From Bacteroidaceae bacterium (GTDB taxonomy: Bacteria > Bacteroidota > Bacteroidia > Bacteroidales > Bacteroidaceae), in assembly GCA_017554605.1 (NCBI GenBank), contig JAFZIA010000126.1:1-33084 (forward strand): a stretch of 33,084 bases of DNA. The letters run 5' to 3'. Positions 17,062 to 27,419 of this stretch are shown piece by piece. The notes beneath the pieces are model-generated. The model ran no database searches, was not told the DNA's origin, and was given only the letters and a program-made list of their open reading frames with translations. The stretch's first letter is position 1, and each line of letters opens with the position of its first letter. The position numbers were made by a program, and so were the translations under genes.

Positions 17062-20000
17062 ATGTTAAAACACCGTTTAAGTAAATTTTGCTCCACAGTT
17101 GCAGTTATGCTGTGCGTGCTATTCTCCGGCAGTTTTATACAGTCTTGTACAGATATGTTGGACGACTATCCGTACAACAATGAAAGGCCGAAGTGGTTGG
17201 GTTCGAGCATTTATGATTTCCTTAAGGGAAAGCACGAAGGCACTTCCTACGACTATTACGTAAGAATAATCGACTCGCTCGATTACAGCGATGTACTTGC
17301 ACGTACAGGTAGCAAGACCCTCTTCATTGCCGACGACTCGGCGTTTGTAGAGTTCTTCAAGGACAACCGTTGGGGTGTGACCCGTTTCGAGGACCTCACC
17401 AAGGCACAGATGAAGATTCTTCTTTACAGTGCAATGCTCGATGACGCTTATCTGCTTGATATGATGTCGAGCCTTCCTGGTAATCCTCCCGTTGAGAATA
17501 CCTGTCTGCGTCGTTCGACATCGCTCCAGCCTGTCGACTCGGTGCCTTTCTTCACTCCCGAAATGCTCCCCGGCAACAATAAGTACTGGGACCGTTTCCG
17601 CGAGAAGGGTCTCCTGCTCTCACTTGACGGTACAGATCCTATGATGGTGCACTTCCTGCGCGACTATATGAACGCCAACAAGATTACTCAGCTCGACGTG
17701 AACGTGCTCTTCAACGCACCCCACTCGACAGAGCGTTCGGGCGACGAGGCTTTCATCTACCAGAACCAGGTTCTTGCAAGCGGAATAGACTATAAGAACT
17801 ACTCGGACGATACCCTTACAATCACTTGTGAGAACGGTTACGTCTACAAGATGGACGGTGTGCTTCTTCCTCCCTCGAATATGGCCCAGGAGTTGCGCGA
17901 GCACCCCAATACAAAAATCTTCAGCCGTCTTCTCGACCGCTTCAGCGCTCCCGTATATTCTCCCTCGCTCTCAAGCGACTATAACTATGTGAACGACAAT
18001 ACCGACAACCCCGACTCGGTGTTCGTGATGCGTTACTTCAACAGTGCTGCGGGACGTCCCCTGTCCGATGTTGTGGAGAACAGCGAGGTGTCTACTGTAA
18101 ACGAGACAAACAAGTCGCGTCTGCTCAAGTTCGATCCGGGTTGGAACCAGTATAAGTTCGGTACCGGCAGCGAGCAGTCGGATATGGCTGCAATCTATGT
18201 ACCCAAAGACGAGTATATCTTCTCTTACTTTGGCCCCAACGGTCCTTGCGAGTTCCTTATCGAACTCTACGCAACCCCCGAGGCCATTGCCAAGATAGAT
18301 GCGTCTGATCCCTTGTCAATAAACGATGCGCTCGATTGCATTCCCAATCAGATTATAGCATCGTTCCTGAATAACCTTATGCAACCCTCGTTCACCGCTT
18401 CTGTTCCCAGCAAGTTCCACCTTGTACAGAATGACAGTTACGAGGAACTCGGCATCAAACCTTCGGACGTAGACGAGTGCGTTGTGGCAAACAACGGTGT
18501 TATCTATATATTGAACAATGTATTCGGTCCCGATGAGTATCGTGCTGTTTCGGCTCCTGCCCTTTATATGAAGAATATGAGCATTATGAAGGCCATCATC
18601 GACGCATTGGGTTACAAGCCTTATCTCCTGGCGATGGACGCAGAGTACACACTCATTGTTCCCGATAATGAATATTTCATCTACTACGACCCCGTGACAT
18701 TGGAGTCGGACAAGCCCACTGCATACCAGTTCTTCTACGACAACAAGAGCGGTTACAAGGACAACCAGGGTAAGCCTATCGAGACTCTCTGGGCAAAGAA
18801 ATTCCTGTACGACCCCCAAACATACGAGCTTGGTGATACTGTGAAGGGTTACGAGATTACACCCGTAGGAGGTGTAGCCGTTAGCTCACCCAACAAGGCG
18901 ATGAACTGGGGCGGTACAAACTTCCTCGAGAACCGTATGAAGGACCTTCTCGAGTACCTTATCATTGTAGACAATGTCGAGTCGGACAAGAATGCGGGCC
19001 GTAAGTACTTCCAGACAAAGGGTTACGGAACAATCAAGTGCGAGATAAAGAGCACCGATGTTACCAACTTCGACATTACATTCTATGGTGGCGAGGGACT
19101 TGAGCGTGGTGCAGCGGTTAAGGTTGGCGAGCGTTATGCCCAGGCCAACGGTGTTACATACTGTACAGTTGCTGCAAGCAGCGACAGCCTTGCATCGGGT
19201 ATTCCCGCGCCTCCCACACAGACAGTATACCGCAGAATGTGTCCCGACAGCTCTCACGTTGAGAACTTCAGAGCATTCTTCGACCTCTGCCGTGCCGTTT
19301 CACTCAGCGAGGATAGCGTGGAGTATGGTGTCGATACATTGTTGTCGATGATCTATCCCTCTCTCTCTTCAACAGAGGTTCGTCAGGACAGTGCCAGAAG
19401 ATATTCGGTATTCCGTTCTTCTTTGAGCAAGAACTCGGGCCAGTCGGTGGCACGCGACCGTCTTGTATCTTTCTTCAACACATACCACTACACTGTATAT
19501 GTTCCCACAAACGACGCTGTTCAGAGAGCGTACGACCAGGGTCTTCCCACTTGGGACGAGATTTATACTCTTGTAACCGATACTCTCGACGTGAATTCGG
19601 ACAAGCGCAAGATGGCTGCATCGTACATCGGACTTATCAACCGTTTCGCACGTTACCACTTCCAGGATAACTCAATCTACCTCGATGCACAGGTTGTTGA
19701 GGGCGATTACGAGACATCGGCGCTCAACTACGAAATTGGTGGTTATTATGAGCTGAATGTGGCAAAAGAGGGCAATACCCTTGCTGTGACCGATGAGATG
19801 GGCAATACAGCTCGCGTAATCAATCCTCCCGGTGCAGAGGGTATCTCGTGGAACGTAATGGCACGCGAAATGCTCTTGAGGTCACTCGATGCTACACCCA
19901 AGAAGGCAAGCTCTTTGGAGACATCGTCATTTGTTGTAATGCACCAGATTGACAATATCCTCCAGAATGAGGGACTTTTTGGCTACGACGGCAAATACCA

Positions 20001-20382
20001 GCGCTATGCCAACGATGGCGAGCCTGTGGATACAATGACTGTTGCGGGTCTTTCGGGTTCGATTGACGGCAAGTATCTTGTTGCTTCGCGCGGTGCAATA
20101 ACCGACGAGTACGAAGATGGCACATACGCATTCAAGCGAGTAGGCTACCTTATGAAAAAGAGCGGCCGCACAGGCAAGTTCAACCAGGAGGAGTATGTAC
20201 TCAACTCACGCAAGGAGAAGATTCTCATCGACAACGACGGCTATCTGCGTAAGGAGACACCCGTTTACAATGCTTCGAAGAGAGTGATAGGCTATACTTA
20301 TACGTTTGTTGATGCCGACGGCAACGAGAGCGATACTCCCGTAGTACGAGTAGACAACAATGGTAACATTATTCAAGAATAA
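17062..20382 (+). CDS. Large FAS1 (fasciclin)-domain lipoprotein, four repeats
   Basis: Start ATG 17062 is chosen because it begins a proper signal peptide with lipobox IQSC (Cys29) and lies after the promoter; the frame stays open upstream to ATG 16900. The 1106-residue surface lipoprotein contains about four FAS1-like units, near 60-270, 282-490, 504-637 and 782-967. Each has the pattern of a predicted Thr/Pro-rich strand such as TLFIADDSAF, TLIVPDNEYF or TVYVPTNDAV, and three of the four show a closing motif such as YKMDGVLLP, IYILNNVF or VMHQIDNIL. A C-terminal region (about 970-1106) of short repeats follows. FAS1 domains mediate adhesion or binding of glycans and proteins. It is 11 bases before the SusC gene, so it may be an accessory binding protein. 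Its ligand is unknown. Confidence 0.82.
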   Translation: MLKHRLSKFCSTVAVMLCVLFSGSFIQSCTDMLDDYPYNNERPKWLGSSIYDFLKGKHEGTSYDYYVRIIDSLDYSDVLARTGSKTLFIADDSAFVEFFKDNRWGVTRFEDLTKAQMKILLYSAMLDDAYLLDMMSSLPGNPPVENTCLRRSTSLQPVDSVPFFTPEMLPGNNKYWDRFREKGLLLSLDGTDPMMVHFLRDYMNANKITQLDVNVLFNAPHSTERSGDEAFIYQNQVLASGIDYKNYSDDTLTITCENGYVYKMDGVLLPPSNMAQELREHPNTKIFSRLLDRFSAPVYSPSLSSDYNYVNDNTDNPDSVFVMRYFNSAAGRPLSDVVENSEVSTVNETNKSRLLKFDPGWNQYKFGTGSEQSDMAAIYVPKDEYIFSYFGPNGPCEFLIELYATPEAIAKIDASDPLSINDALDCIPNQIIASFLNNLMQPSFTASVPSKFHLVQNDSYEELGIKPSDVDECVVANNGVIYILNNVFGPDEYRAVSAPALYMKNMSIMKAIIDALGYKPYLLAMDAEYTLIVPDNEYFIYYDPVTLESDKPTAYQFFYDNKSGYKDNQGKPIETLWAKKFLYDPQTYELGDTVKGYEITPVGGVAVSSPNKAMNWGGTNFLENRMKDLLEYLIIVDNVESDKNAGRKYFQTKGYGTIKCEIKSTDVTNFDITFYGGEGLERGAAVKVGERYAQANGVTYCTVAASSDSLASGIPAPPTQTVYRRMCPDSSHVENFRAFFDLCRAVSLSEDSVEYGVDTLLSMIYPSLSSTEVRQDSARRYSVFRSSLSKNSGQSVARDRLVSFFNTYHYTVYVPTNDAVQRAYDQGLPTWDEIYTLVTDTLDVNSDKRKMAASYIGLINRFARYHFQDNSIYLDAQVVEGDYETSALNYEIGGYYELNVAKEGNTLAVTDEMGNTARVINPPGAEGISWNVMAREMLLRSLDATPKKASSLETSSFVVMHQIDNILQNEGLFGYDGKYQRYANDGEPVDTMTVAGLSGSIDGKYLVASRGAITDEYEDGTYAFKRVGYLMKKSGRTGKFNQEEYVLNSRKEKILIDNDGYLRKETPVYNASKRVIGYTYTFVDADGNESDTPVVRVDNNGNIIQE

Positions 20383-20393
20383 AGAAAAAAGTT

Positions 20394-23300
20394 ATGATAA
20401 AGATAAAACAATTATTCTTGGTTGCGCTATGCTGTATGCTGGGTATCTCGGCATACGCACAGAAAAGCGCACGTATTTCGGGTAACGTATTCAGTAAATC
20501 CGAAGGTCCGCTTATGATGGTTAACGTCACAGAGCGCGACAATAGCGACCGTATCATCGAGGCGGCAATGACCGATATGGAGGGTAACTTCACGATGATT
20601 GTAAAGAACACAAGCAACCACCTCGAAATCTCTTACATTGGTTACAAGACCCAAAAATTGCAGATTGGTTCTCGTACAGTGTTCAATGTGGAGATGATTG
20701 AGGACAATATGATTGAAGAGGTTGTCATCACTGCTAAGCCACGTAGCCGTAACGGTGCCCTTGAAATTCTCGACCGTGAGATTTCTTCGGCAACACAGAA
20801 GGTGTCAATGAGCGATATGGAGGGTCTTTCGTTTGCTTCGGTCGACGAGGCGTTGCAGGGACAGATTGCCGGTCTTGACGTCGTATTCTCGAGCGGTGAC
20901 CTTGGTTCGGGTACTCAGATGCGTCTTCGTGGTACTTCTACCATCAATGGTAATGCCGAGCCTCTTATTGTTGTAAATGACAACATCTTTGAGATGCCCG
21001 AGGACGAAGGCGAGAGCTTCGACTACACAAACTTGAGTAACGACCAATTCTCGGAGCTTCTTTCGGTTAACCCCGACGATATTGAGTCTATCGAGGTGTT
21101 GAAGGACGCCGCATCTTGTGCCATCTGGGGTTCACGCGGTGCGAACGGTGTCATCAAGATTAAGACAAAGCGTGGTCGCCGTGGTCCCACTCGCGTAAGC
21201 TTCTCAATGAAGTTCAAGGACAAGTGGATTCCCAAGGGTATGAACCTTCTTAACGGTGACGAGTACACAATGTTGCTCAAGGAGTCGCACTTCAACCCCC
21301 AGCAGCAGGCTACTTCAATCCCCGAGATTAACTACGACCCCAACTTCGACCAGTATGAGAACTTCAACGAGAATACCGATTGGGTAGATGCTGTTACCAA
21401 GCACGGTTATCGTAACGAGTACAGCGTCAACCTTAACGGTGGTGGTGAGAAGGCTACATTCCGTATCTCGGGTGCTTTCACAAACGAGACCGGTACCATC
21501 ATCAACCAGTACCTTGAGACATTCTCGAGCCGTATGGCACTCGACTACTTTGTATCGGACCGTATCAAGGTGATGACTGAGTTTGCGTTCTCATATACAA
21601 ACAACAAGAAGAACTACGATGATCTTCTCTCTATAGCACAGAAGATTATGCCTAATATGAGCATTTGGTATCAGGACCGTTACGGCAACAATACCCCCGA
21701 CTACTATAAGATGCTCCTTAACAGTAGCAGCACATTCCACGGCGACCAGCGTAACTTCCACAACCCTGTTGCTTCGGGTAATCTTGCAAAGAGCAATCAG
21801 GAGAGCTACAGCGTGAGCCCTCAGATTACTCTCGAGTATAACCTTTGGGGTCTTGAGGATGACGAGTCACAGCTCAAGTATCGCGGTCTTGTGTATATGA
21901 ACGCAGCTACACTTTCTAACTCATCATATTTGCCTTCGGCGCTTACAAACAGCGACTGGACTGGTTCAAGCGTGAATACAGCATCGGTATATGACAGCAA
22001 GTCGTTGCAGTTCACAACACGTCACCAGTTGGTATTCACACCTTATCTTGGCAATAGCGACCACTATCTCACAATGTCAGGACAGTTCGAGGTGAATGTA
22101 AGTAACAGTACTACACAGACCCAGTCTACATACGGTCTGCCCAACGGATTCAACAGTACAACCATCGGTTCGTACCTCTCGGGTGCAAGTACTTCTAAGG
22201 GACAGTCACGCAGTATGAACTTCACATACCAGGCCCACTACTCATACAAGTCTAAGTATGTGCTTGGTCTTGCAGTACGTGGCGAGGGTCACACACAGTT
22301 CGGTGACGACCGCAAATGGACAGTGTTCCCCTCACTCTCGGGACGTTGGAACGTATCGGACGAGCCTTGGATGCAGTGGGCAAAACCTGTATTGTCGATG
22401 TTGTCGCTTCGTCCCAGCTACGGTTGGGCAGGTAACACTCCCGGTCAGGAGTACCTTATGTACACATCTTATACTCCCCAGGGAAGCTACCTTGGAATTA
22501 CAGGATTCAAGCCTGGTGGTATCCGTATGAGCGACCTTCGTGCATCGGACAAGCGTGAGTTCAACATCGGTTCGGACTTCGGTTTCCTCGATGATATGAT
22601 TTCGGGTTCATTCAACTACTACTTGAGTACAACAAAGGACCAGTTGATGTCTAACTACAGTATCCCCACATCTACAGGTTACAACAGCTTGGCATACAAG
22701 AATACAGGTGCCGTTGAGAATACAGGTTGGGAGTTGAACCTTAATGTCAACCGTCTGAAGGTATTCAAGGACTTTACTTTCAGTGCATATTTCAATGTAG
22801 GTCAGAACTTCAACGAGGTTACCGAAATGGAGCACAGCGTGCTTAAGAACAATAACCCCGATTACGACTTCAACAACGGTTCGTACCTCGGACGTATTCA
22901 GATAGGTAACCCCCTTGCTTCAATCTACGGTTTCCGTTACAAGGGTGTTTACCGTTACAGCTACAAAAACTGGGAAAAGGCTCTCAGCGAAGAGGCTGCC
23001 GGAAGAAACGGTACTTGTCCCATTGTGCGTGACGCCGACGGTAACGTGGTATTCAATGCCGACGGTACTCCCAAGCGTATGGTATTCAACTACGACATCG
23101 AGACTGGAACATCAGCATACCAATTCAACGGTGGTGATGCCATTTATGAGGATATCAACCACGATGGTAACATAAACGAGCTCGACCTTGTTTACCTTGG
23201 AAACTCTAACCCCAAGGCTCAGGGAGGTTTCGGATTTACATTCCAGTACAAGAGATTTACTCTCAAAACTAACTTCTCTTACCGTTGGGACGTAGACGTT

Positions 23301-23699
23301 ATCAACTCAGCACGTATGGACGTTGAGAATATGTACGGTAACTACAACCAGAGCAAGGCGGTTAACTGGCGTTGGCGCAAGGACGGTGACATCACCGTTA
23401 TACCCCGTGCCCTCAAGGGAACAGGTTACAACTACTTGGGTAGCGACCGTTTTGTAGAGGACGCATCTTACCTTCGTCTCTCTTATCTGCAAGCATCATA
23501 CAGCTTCGATAGAAAATGGCTCGAGAAGTATGGTCTACAGTCACTTACTCTTTATGCTTCGGCCGATAACATTTGTGCTTGGAGCAAGTACACCGGACTC
23601 GACCCCGAGGTTTCGGCAGGTGCTTGGGGACGTGCTTACGACTCGTCAAAGACACCCCGTTCACGTTCTTATACAATCTCGGTTTCAGTGGGATTCTAA
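20394..23699 (+). CDS. SusC-like TonB-dependent outer-membrane transporter (first)
   Basis: The 1101-residue protein has a signal peptide (about 1-23, ISAYAQ), a carboxypeptidase-regulatory-like domain (about 26-100), a TonB-box-like segment EEVVITA (108-114), a plug domain (about 125-265) containing VLKDAASCAIWGSRGANGVI (235-254) and a 22-strand-type barrel to the C-terminal Phe. These are the SusC/RagA features. With its SusD partner it should import a glycan or peptide across the outer membrane using TonB energy. The substrate cannot be read from the sequence. The gene follows the FAS1 gene by 11 bases and precedes SusD by 19 bases. Confidence 0.95.
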   Translation: MIKIKQLFLVALCCMLGISAYAQKSARISGNVFSKSEGPLMMVNVTERDNSDRIIEAAMTDMEGNFTMIVKNTSNHLEISYIGYKTQKLQIGSRTVFNVEMIEDNMIEEVVITAKPRSRNGALEILDREISSATQKVSMSDMEGLSFASVDEALQGQIAGLDVVFSSGDLGSGTQMRLRGTSTINGNAEPLIVVNDNIFEMPEDEGESFDYTNLSNDQFSELLSVNPDDIESIEVLKDAASCAIWGSRGANGVIKIKTKRGRRGPTRVSFSMKFKDKWIPKGMNLLNGDEYTMLLKESHFNPQQQATSIPEINYDPNFDQYENFNENTDWVDAVTKHGYRNEYSVNLNGGGEKATFRISGAFTNETGTIINQYLETFSSRMALDYFVSDRIKVMTEFAFSYTNNKKNYDDLLSIAQKIMPNMSIWYQDRYGNNTPDYYKMLLNSSSTFHGDQRNFHNPVASGNLAKSNQESYSVSPQITLEYNLWGLEDDESQLKYRGLVYMNAATLSNSSYLPSALTNSDWTGSSVNTASVYDSKSLQFTTRHQLVFTPYLGNSDHYLTMSGQFEVNVSNSTTQTQSTYGLPNGFNSTTIGSYLSGASTSKGQSRSMNFTYQAHYSYKSKYVLGLAVRGEGHTQFGDDRKWTVFPSLSGRWNVSDEPWMQWAKPVLSMLSLRPSYGWAGNTPGQEYLMYTSYTPQGSYLGITGFKPGGIRMSDLRASDKREFNIGSDFGFLDDMISGSFNYYLSTTKDQLMSNYSIPTSTGYNSLAYKNTGAVENTGWELNLNVNRLKVFKDFTFSAYFNVGQNFNEVTEMEHSVLKNNNPDYDFNNGSYLGRIQIGNPLASIYGFRYKGVYRYSYKNWEKALSEEAAGRNGTCPIVRDADGNVVFNADGTPKRMVFNYDIETGTSAYQFNGGDAIYEDINHDGNINELDLVYLGNSNPKAQGGFGFTFQYKRFTLKTNFSYRWDVDVINSARMDVENMYGNYNQSKAVNWRWRKDGDITVIPRALKGTGYNYLGSDRFVEDASYLRLSYLQASYSFDRKWLEKYGLQSLTLYASADNICAWSKYTGLDPEVSAGAWGRAYDSSKTPRSRSYTISVSVGF

Positions 23700-23704
23700 T
23701 GTTT

Positions 23705-23711
23705 AAGGAGG
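23705..23711 (+). promoter_or_regulatory. Strong Shine-Dalgarno sequence before susD-like gene 1
   Basis: AAGGAGG ends 7 bases before ATG 23719, an ideal ribosome binding site. Most genes in this window have only A-rich leaders, as usual in Bacteroidota, so this site stands out. Confidence 0.8.
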
Positions 23712-23718
23712 ATTATAT

Positions 23719-25524
23719 ATGAAAAGAATAAAAAATATATTAAAGGCAGGAGTGCTTGCGGTAGCATTGGGCTGTAGTACAATCTTTACTTCTTGTACCG
23801 ACTTTTTGACAATCTACCCTACAAACTCTGTTATTCACGAGAACTTCTGGCAGACATCAGAAGACGTCAATGGTGTGTTGGCAACAAGTTACTTGCAGTT
23901 GCTCAGCAGCGAAGCCCTTGAAAGAATGATTGTGTGGGGCGAGCTACGCGGCGACATTATGGCTGTGCGCTCTACCGCGGGTAACACATATAAGTATATT
24001 GTAGAGGGCAACTTGCAGGACAATAACAGTTATTGCAATTGGGCAGTTTTCTATAGAGCCATCAACTATGCCAATATGGTTATAGAGTTCGCTCCTATGG
24101 TAACAGAACGTGACCCCGACTTCACACAAGGCGACCTTGATATTGTACTTGGTGAGATGTATGCAGTGCGTGCGCTTTCGCACTTCTACTTGGTTCGTGC
24201 GTTCCGCGACATACCTCTCTCATACAAGGCAAGTTTGAACGATGCAGAGTTGGGTACATATCCTCAGGTTCACCCCTGCGTGACACTTGACAGTATTATG
24301 AATGACCTCGACCGTGCCGAGAGTTTGGTAATGCGTACAGGTGGTTTCCCAAATGGCGAGTTCAATTACTCACGTATAACTCGTGACGCAGTCCTTGCTA
24401 TGAAGGCCGATGTAAACTTGTGGCGTGCAGCTTTTGCTACATACTATGAGGGTAACGACTCAGTGCACACTGCTACTCCCGATGAGTATTACTTAATGGC
24501 AATAGATAATTGCGATAGAGTAATCAATTCGTATATCGACCGTTTGGCTAAGTATCACAAAGACCATAATACCAACGATGAGGTAGGTCCTGGAACAAAC
24601 AATCCTTACTATCTTGCAACAAACGGTATGCGTATGGGTACATTGAATAACTCGCTGGTTTATGATAATATCTTTGGTAGCGGAAAGGATTTTGTCAGCT
24701 CAGAAGCACTTATAGACCGTGGCGAGGTGTTGTTTGAACTCAAATACGATGAAAAGGTTAATAACAGCAGCGCAATCAGCAGCTTCTATGGCAGCGCTGG
24801 CGGTTTGGGCTTGTTCAATGTTGCTAACAGCTATATAGCTCCCGAAGGAAATGTAGTAGAGGATAAGGCTAAGTATAGAGCAAGCGACCTTCGTCTCTAT
24901 AACTTTACCGATGCCGACAAACTTGGTGCAAACGAGGACAAAACCTCATCGGGTGCACCTCGTGAGGTTGGTATAGGTAAATATGCCTGCAAAATGTCTC
25001 CCGCAGCCATCGGTGCGCTTGATACACGTGCTGCAGCCAACTACCGTTCAAGCTCGAGCTTCGATGCAAACTGGATTATCTACCGTTTGACCGATGTTAT
25101 GCTTATGAAGGCCGAGGCGTTGGCACACCTTTCGACAGCTACCCCCGAGGATCATCACGAGGCATTTACTCTTGCAAAACACGTCAATTTGCGTTGGCTC
25201 ACAACACAGAGCGACTCTCTGCAGTATGTCAACTTCGATACAAAGGATAAGGTTGCACAGCTTGTACTTAATGAGCGCGCAAGAGAACTTGCTTTCGAGG
25301 GCAAGCGTTGGTTCGACCTTGTACGTGTAGCATTGCGTGACAAGAAAACCGATAATATCCTCTTCGTGGCCGATAAGGTTGAGGGTGCATCGACAGCCGT
25401 AAGAAAGAAGTTGAACTCGATAAACACACTCTTCTTCCCCATCGCCGAGAGCGAACTTAATGTAAACGAGTATCTGGTTCAGAACCCTGCATACGAGAAT
25501 TCCACTTCAATAGAGCAGAACTGA
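23719..25524 (+). CDS. SusD/RagB-like surface glycan-binding lipoprotein (first)
   Basis: The 601-residue lipoprotein has lipobox FTSC (Cys26) and the SusD pattern NFWQTSEDVNGVL (about 42-54), then helical TPR-like segments including RALSHFYLVRAFRDIPLSY (about 152-170). A C-terminal RagB/SusD region with RLTDVMLMKAEALAHL (about 456-471) and RARELAFEGKRWFDLVR (about 520-536) completes it. These are hallmark SusD sequences. It would cap the SusC barrel encoded just upstream and capture its ligand. Length is near the upper part of the usual range. Translation is probably enhanced by a strong Shine-Dalgarno sequence. Confidence 0.95.
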   Translation: MKRIKNILKAGVLAVALGCSTIFTSCTDFLTIYPTNSVIHENFWQTSEDVNGVLATSYLQLLSSEALERMIVWGELRGDIMAVRSTAGNTYKYIVEGNLQDNNSYCNWAVFYRAINYANMVIEFAPMVTERDPDFTQGDLDIVLGEMYAVRALSHFYLVRAFRDIPLSYKASLNDAELGTYPQVHPCVTLDSIMNDLDRAESLVMRTGGFPNGEFNYSRITRDAVLAMKADVNLWRAAFATYYEGNDSVHTATPDEYYLMAIDNCDRVINSYIDRLAKYHKDHNTNDEVGPGTNNPYYLATNGMRMGTLNNSLVYDNIFGSGKDFVSSEALIDRGEVLFELKYDEKVNNSSAISSFYGSAGGLGLFNVANSYIAPEGNVVEDKAKYRASDLRLYNFTDADKLGANEDKTSSGAPREVGIGKYACKMSPAAIGALDTRAAANYRSSSSFDANWIIYRLTDVMLMKAEALAHLSTATPEDHHEAFTLAKHVNLRWLTTQSDSLQYVNFDTKDKVAQLVLNERARELAFEGKRWFDLVRVALRDKKTDNILFVADKVEGASTAVRKKLNSINTLFFPIAESELNVNEYLVQNPAYENSTSIEQN

Positions 25525-25588
25525 TAAGGAATAATCAAAAAAAACGAATGTTTCGGCTTATGGCCGGCAGCAATAACAAAAAATAAAT

Positions 25589-27379
25589 ATGATTATGAAA
25601 AGAACTTTCAAACATAAGATACTTACGGGAATAGCTATGACAGCAGCCCTTTTCCTAAGTTCTGCTTGTAACGACGAGTGGGACAACCACTACAAGGATA
25701 AAGGTATAAACTCTAACCAGACTCTTCTCGAAGCTATAAAGTCAGATGCAGACCTTAGCGAGTTCTACAGTGTGGTACAGGCTTGCGGTGTGAGCGACTC
25801 ATTGCTCAATGCATCGAGAGTGTACACAGTGTGGGCACCTGTGAACGATGCTATCGACGCCGACTCTTTGCTTAAGGAAATAGAGGAAGGACGTCGCGAC
25901 GAGGTACTTGTACGTTTCATCGAGGCACATATGACCAACTATATGCACGCTGCAAACGGCGTAAAGGAGGTTAACCCCATTCTGTTGCTCAACAAGAAAG
26001 TTGTGAGCTTTGTAGGTAAGGGCGACGAGTACACCTTCAACAATATCCCCCTTATGATGGATTACTCAAACCAGAGAGTACGCAACGGTATCCTCCACAA
26101 GTTGGGCGGTGCAGTAGAGTACAAGATGAACATCTGGGAGTACCTTGCTACCGACGAGCGCATCGATTCTCTCTGCGACTTCCTCTATTCGTTCAACCTT
26201 CGTACCTTCAACGAGGGTGCCAGCATACAGGGTCCCACAGTGAACGGTGCCGTAACCTACCTCGACTCGGTGTTCAATACATCTAACATCTGGTTCAACA
26301 CATACGGCTCAAGGGAGACTGCCGGTTTCGGCGATATTTCGAACGAGGACTCCCTCTACACAATGTTTGCAATAACAAACGATGTATGGAGCGAGATGGT
26401 TCCCGTTGTAGCTGAGTACTTCAACTTCTACCGCGATACAACAAATGCATATATCTACGACTCAATTCAGGCTACCACCGCACGTAAGCAGTTGTGTAAC
26501 TATCTTGTGTCCAGCGATAAAGAGCAGAAATTTGTTGAGAAACCCGGACATCTAATGGCTAATTACCGTTATTATGCAACGAACTTTACAACAAGCCACA
26601 ATGAAGTTCGCCGTACATTCCCCTTGTCTAAACTTATGGAGGGTGTAATTGACTCGTGTGAGATGTCCAACGGAAAAGTGTACGTTACCAATAAGTTCAG
26701 TTACGATCCTCTCGATTTGTGGTTGGATACAATCAAGATTGAGGGTGAGACATTCGGCGATTGGCTCAAGTACAACACACTTGTGACAGCCGTTTCAACA
26801 TCGCACGTGTCAAATACCAACCGTCACGATTCTATCAGCGGCGATATTTCGGGCGACCTTTATATGGTTGCAAGTCCTATCGGTGACCCTATGGCGACAC
26901 TTACATACGTTATCCCGAATACTCTTTCGGCGGGTAAGTATAAGATTGCGTTGGTTATGGTGCCCCCTGCAATGACCGACAAGAAGGCCGATGTAACAAA
27001 GAGCAAGCCCACCAAGATGCGTATACAGATTGAGACACGCAAGCCCGACGGTAAGGTTGCCAAGCTCTATGATACCAACGACGGAGGCAAGAAGTACAAT
27101 GGTTTGCAGAACGACCCGACACGTATCGATACTGTATATCTGTACAACACCGCGCTCGACAAGACCAACAAGGGTAAGGTTGAGCTCCGTGAGACCGAGG
27201 AGTTTGTATTCAACTTCTGCGAGTATGGATTGTCGGCAGCCGATACAAAGACAACAATCACCATCACGGACGACTGTCAGCGTGTAAGGGACCACAATAC
27301 TTGGGAAGCTAACCTCCGCATCGACTGTATCCTGTTGATACCCGTCACCGACGAGGAAGAGAATGAGAATGAAGATTAA
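25589..27379 (+). CDS. FAS1 (fasciclin)-domain lipoprotein, two repeats
   Basis: The 596-residue frame starts MIM; ATG 25595 (residue 3) is an equally good start. The lipobox SSAC (Cys27) makes it a lipoprotein. Two FAS1-like units are seen, near 44-173 (with RVYTVWAPVNDAI and a closing NGILHKLGG) and about 185-375 (with LYTMFAITNDVW and NGKVYVTNKF). A C-terminal beta-rich domain (about 385-590) with PNTLSAGKYKIALVMVPP resembles an extra binding module, and the tail is acidic. It lies 64 bases after SusD 1 and 40 bases before SusC 2, the same relative place as the larger FAS1 protein has before SusC 1. It probably serves the second SusCD pair. The ligand is unknown. Confidence 0.8.
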   Translation: MIMKRTFKHKILTGIAMTAALFLSSACNDEWDNHYKDKGINSNQTLLEAIKSDADLSEFYSVVQACGVSDSLLNASRVYTVWAPVNDAIDADSLLKEIEEGRRDEVLVRFIEAHMTNYMHAANGVKEVNPILLLNKKVVSFVGKGDEYTFNNIPLMMDYSNQRVRNGILHKLGGAVEYKMNIWEYLATDERIDSLCDFLYSFNLRTFNEGASIQGPTVNGAVTYLDSVFNTSNIWFNTYGSRETAGFGDISNEDSLYTMFAITNDVWSEMVPVVAEYFNFYRDTTNAYIYDSIQATTARKQLCNYLVSSDKEQKFVEKPGHLMANYRYYATNFTTSHNEVRRTFPLSKLMEGVIDSCEMSNGKVYVTNKFSYDPLDLWLDTIKIEGETFGDWLKYNTLVTAVSTSHVSNTNRHDSISGDISGDLYMVASPIGDPMATLTYVIPNTLSAGKYKIALVMVPPAMTDKKADVTKSKPTKMRIQIETRKPDGKVAKLYDTNDGGKKYNGLQNDPTRIDTVYLYNTALDKTNKGKVELRETEEFVFNFCEYGLSAADTKTTITITDDCQRVRDHNTWEANLRIDCILLIPVTDEEENENED

Positions 27380-27419
27380 AGCAGGGAGTAATATACTTGT
27401 GGCTTAGAATCTGTTTATT

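Noticed and set aside
25525..25588. Small stem CGGC/GCCG in the gap between SusD 1 and the second FAS1 gene.
   Set aside because: Only 4 bp, with the A-run preceding it and not a T-run following. It is too weak to call a terminator or attenuator.
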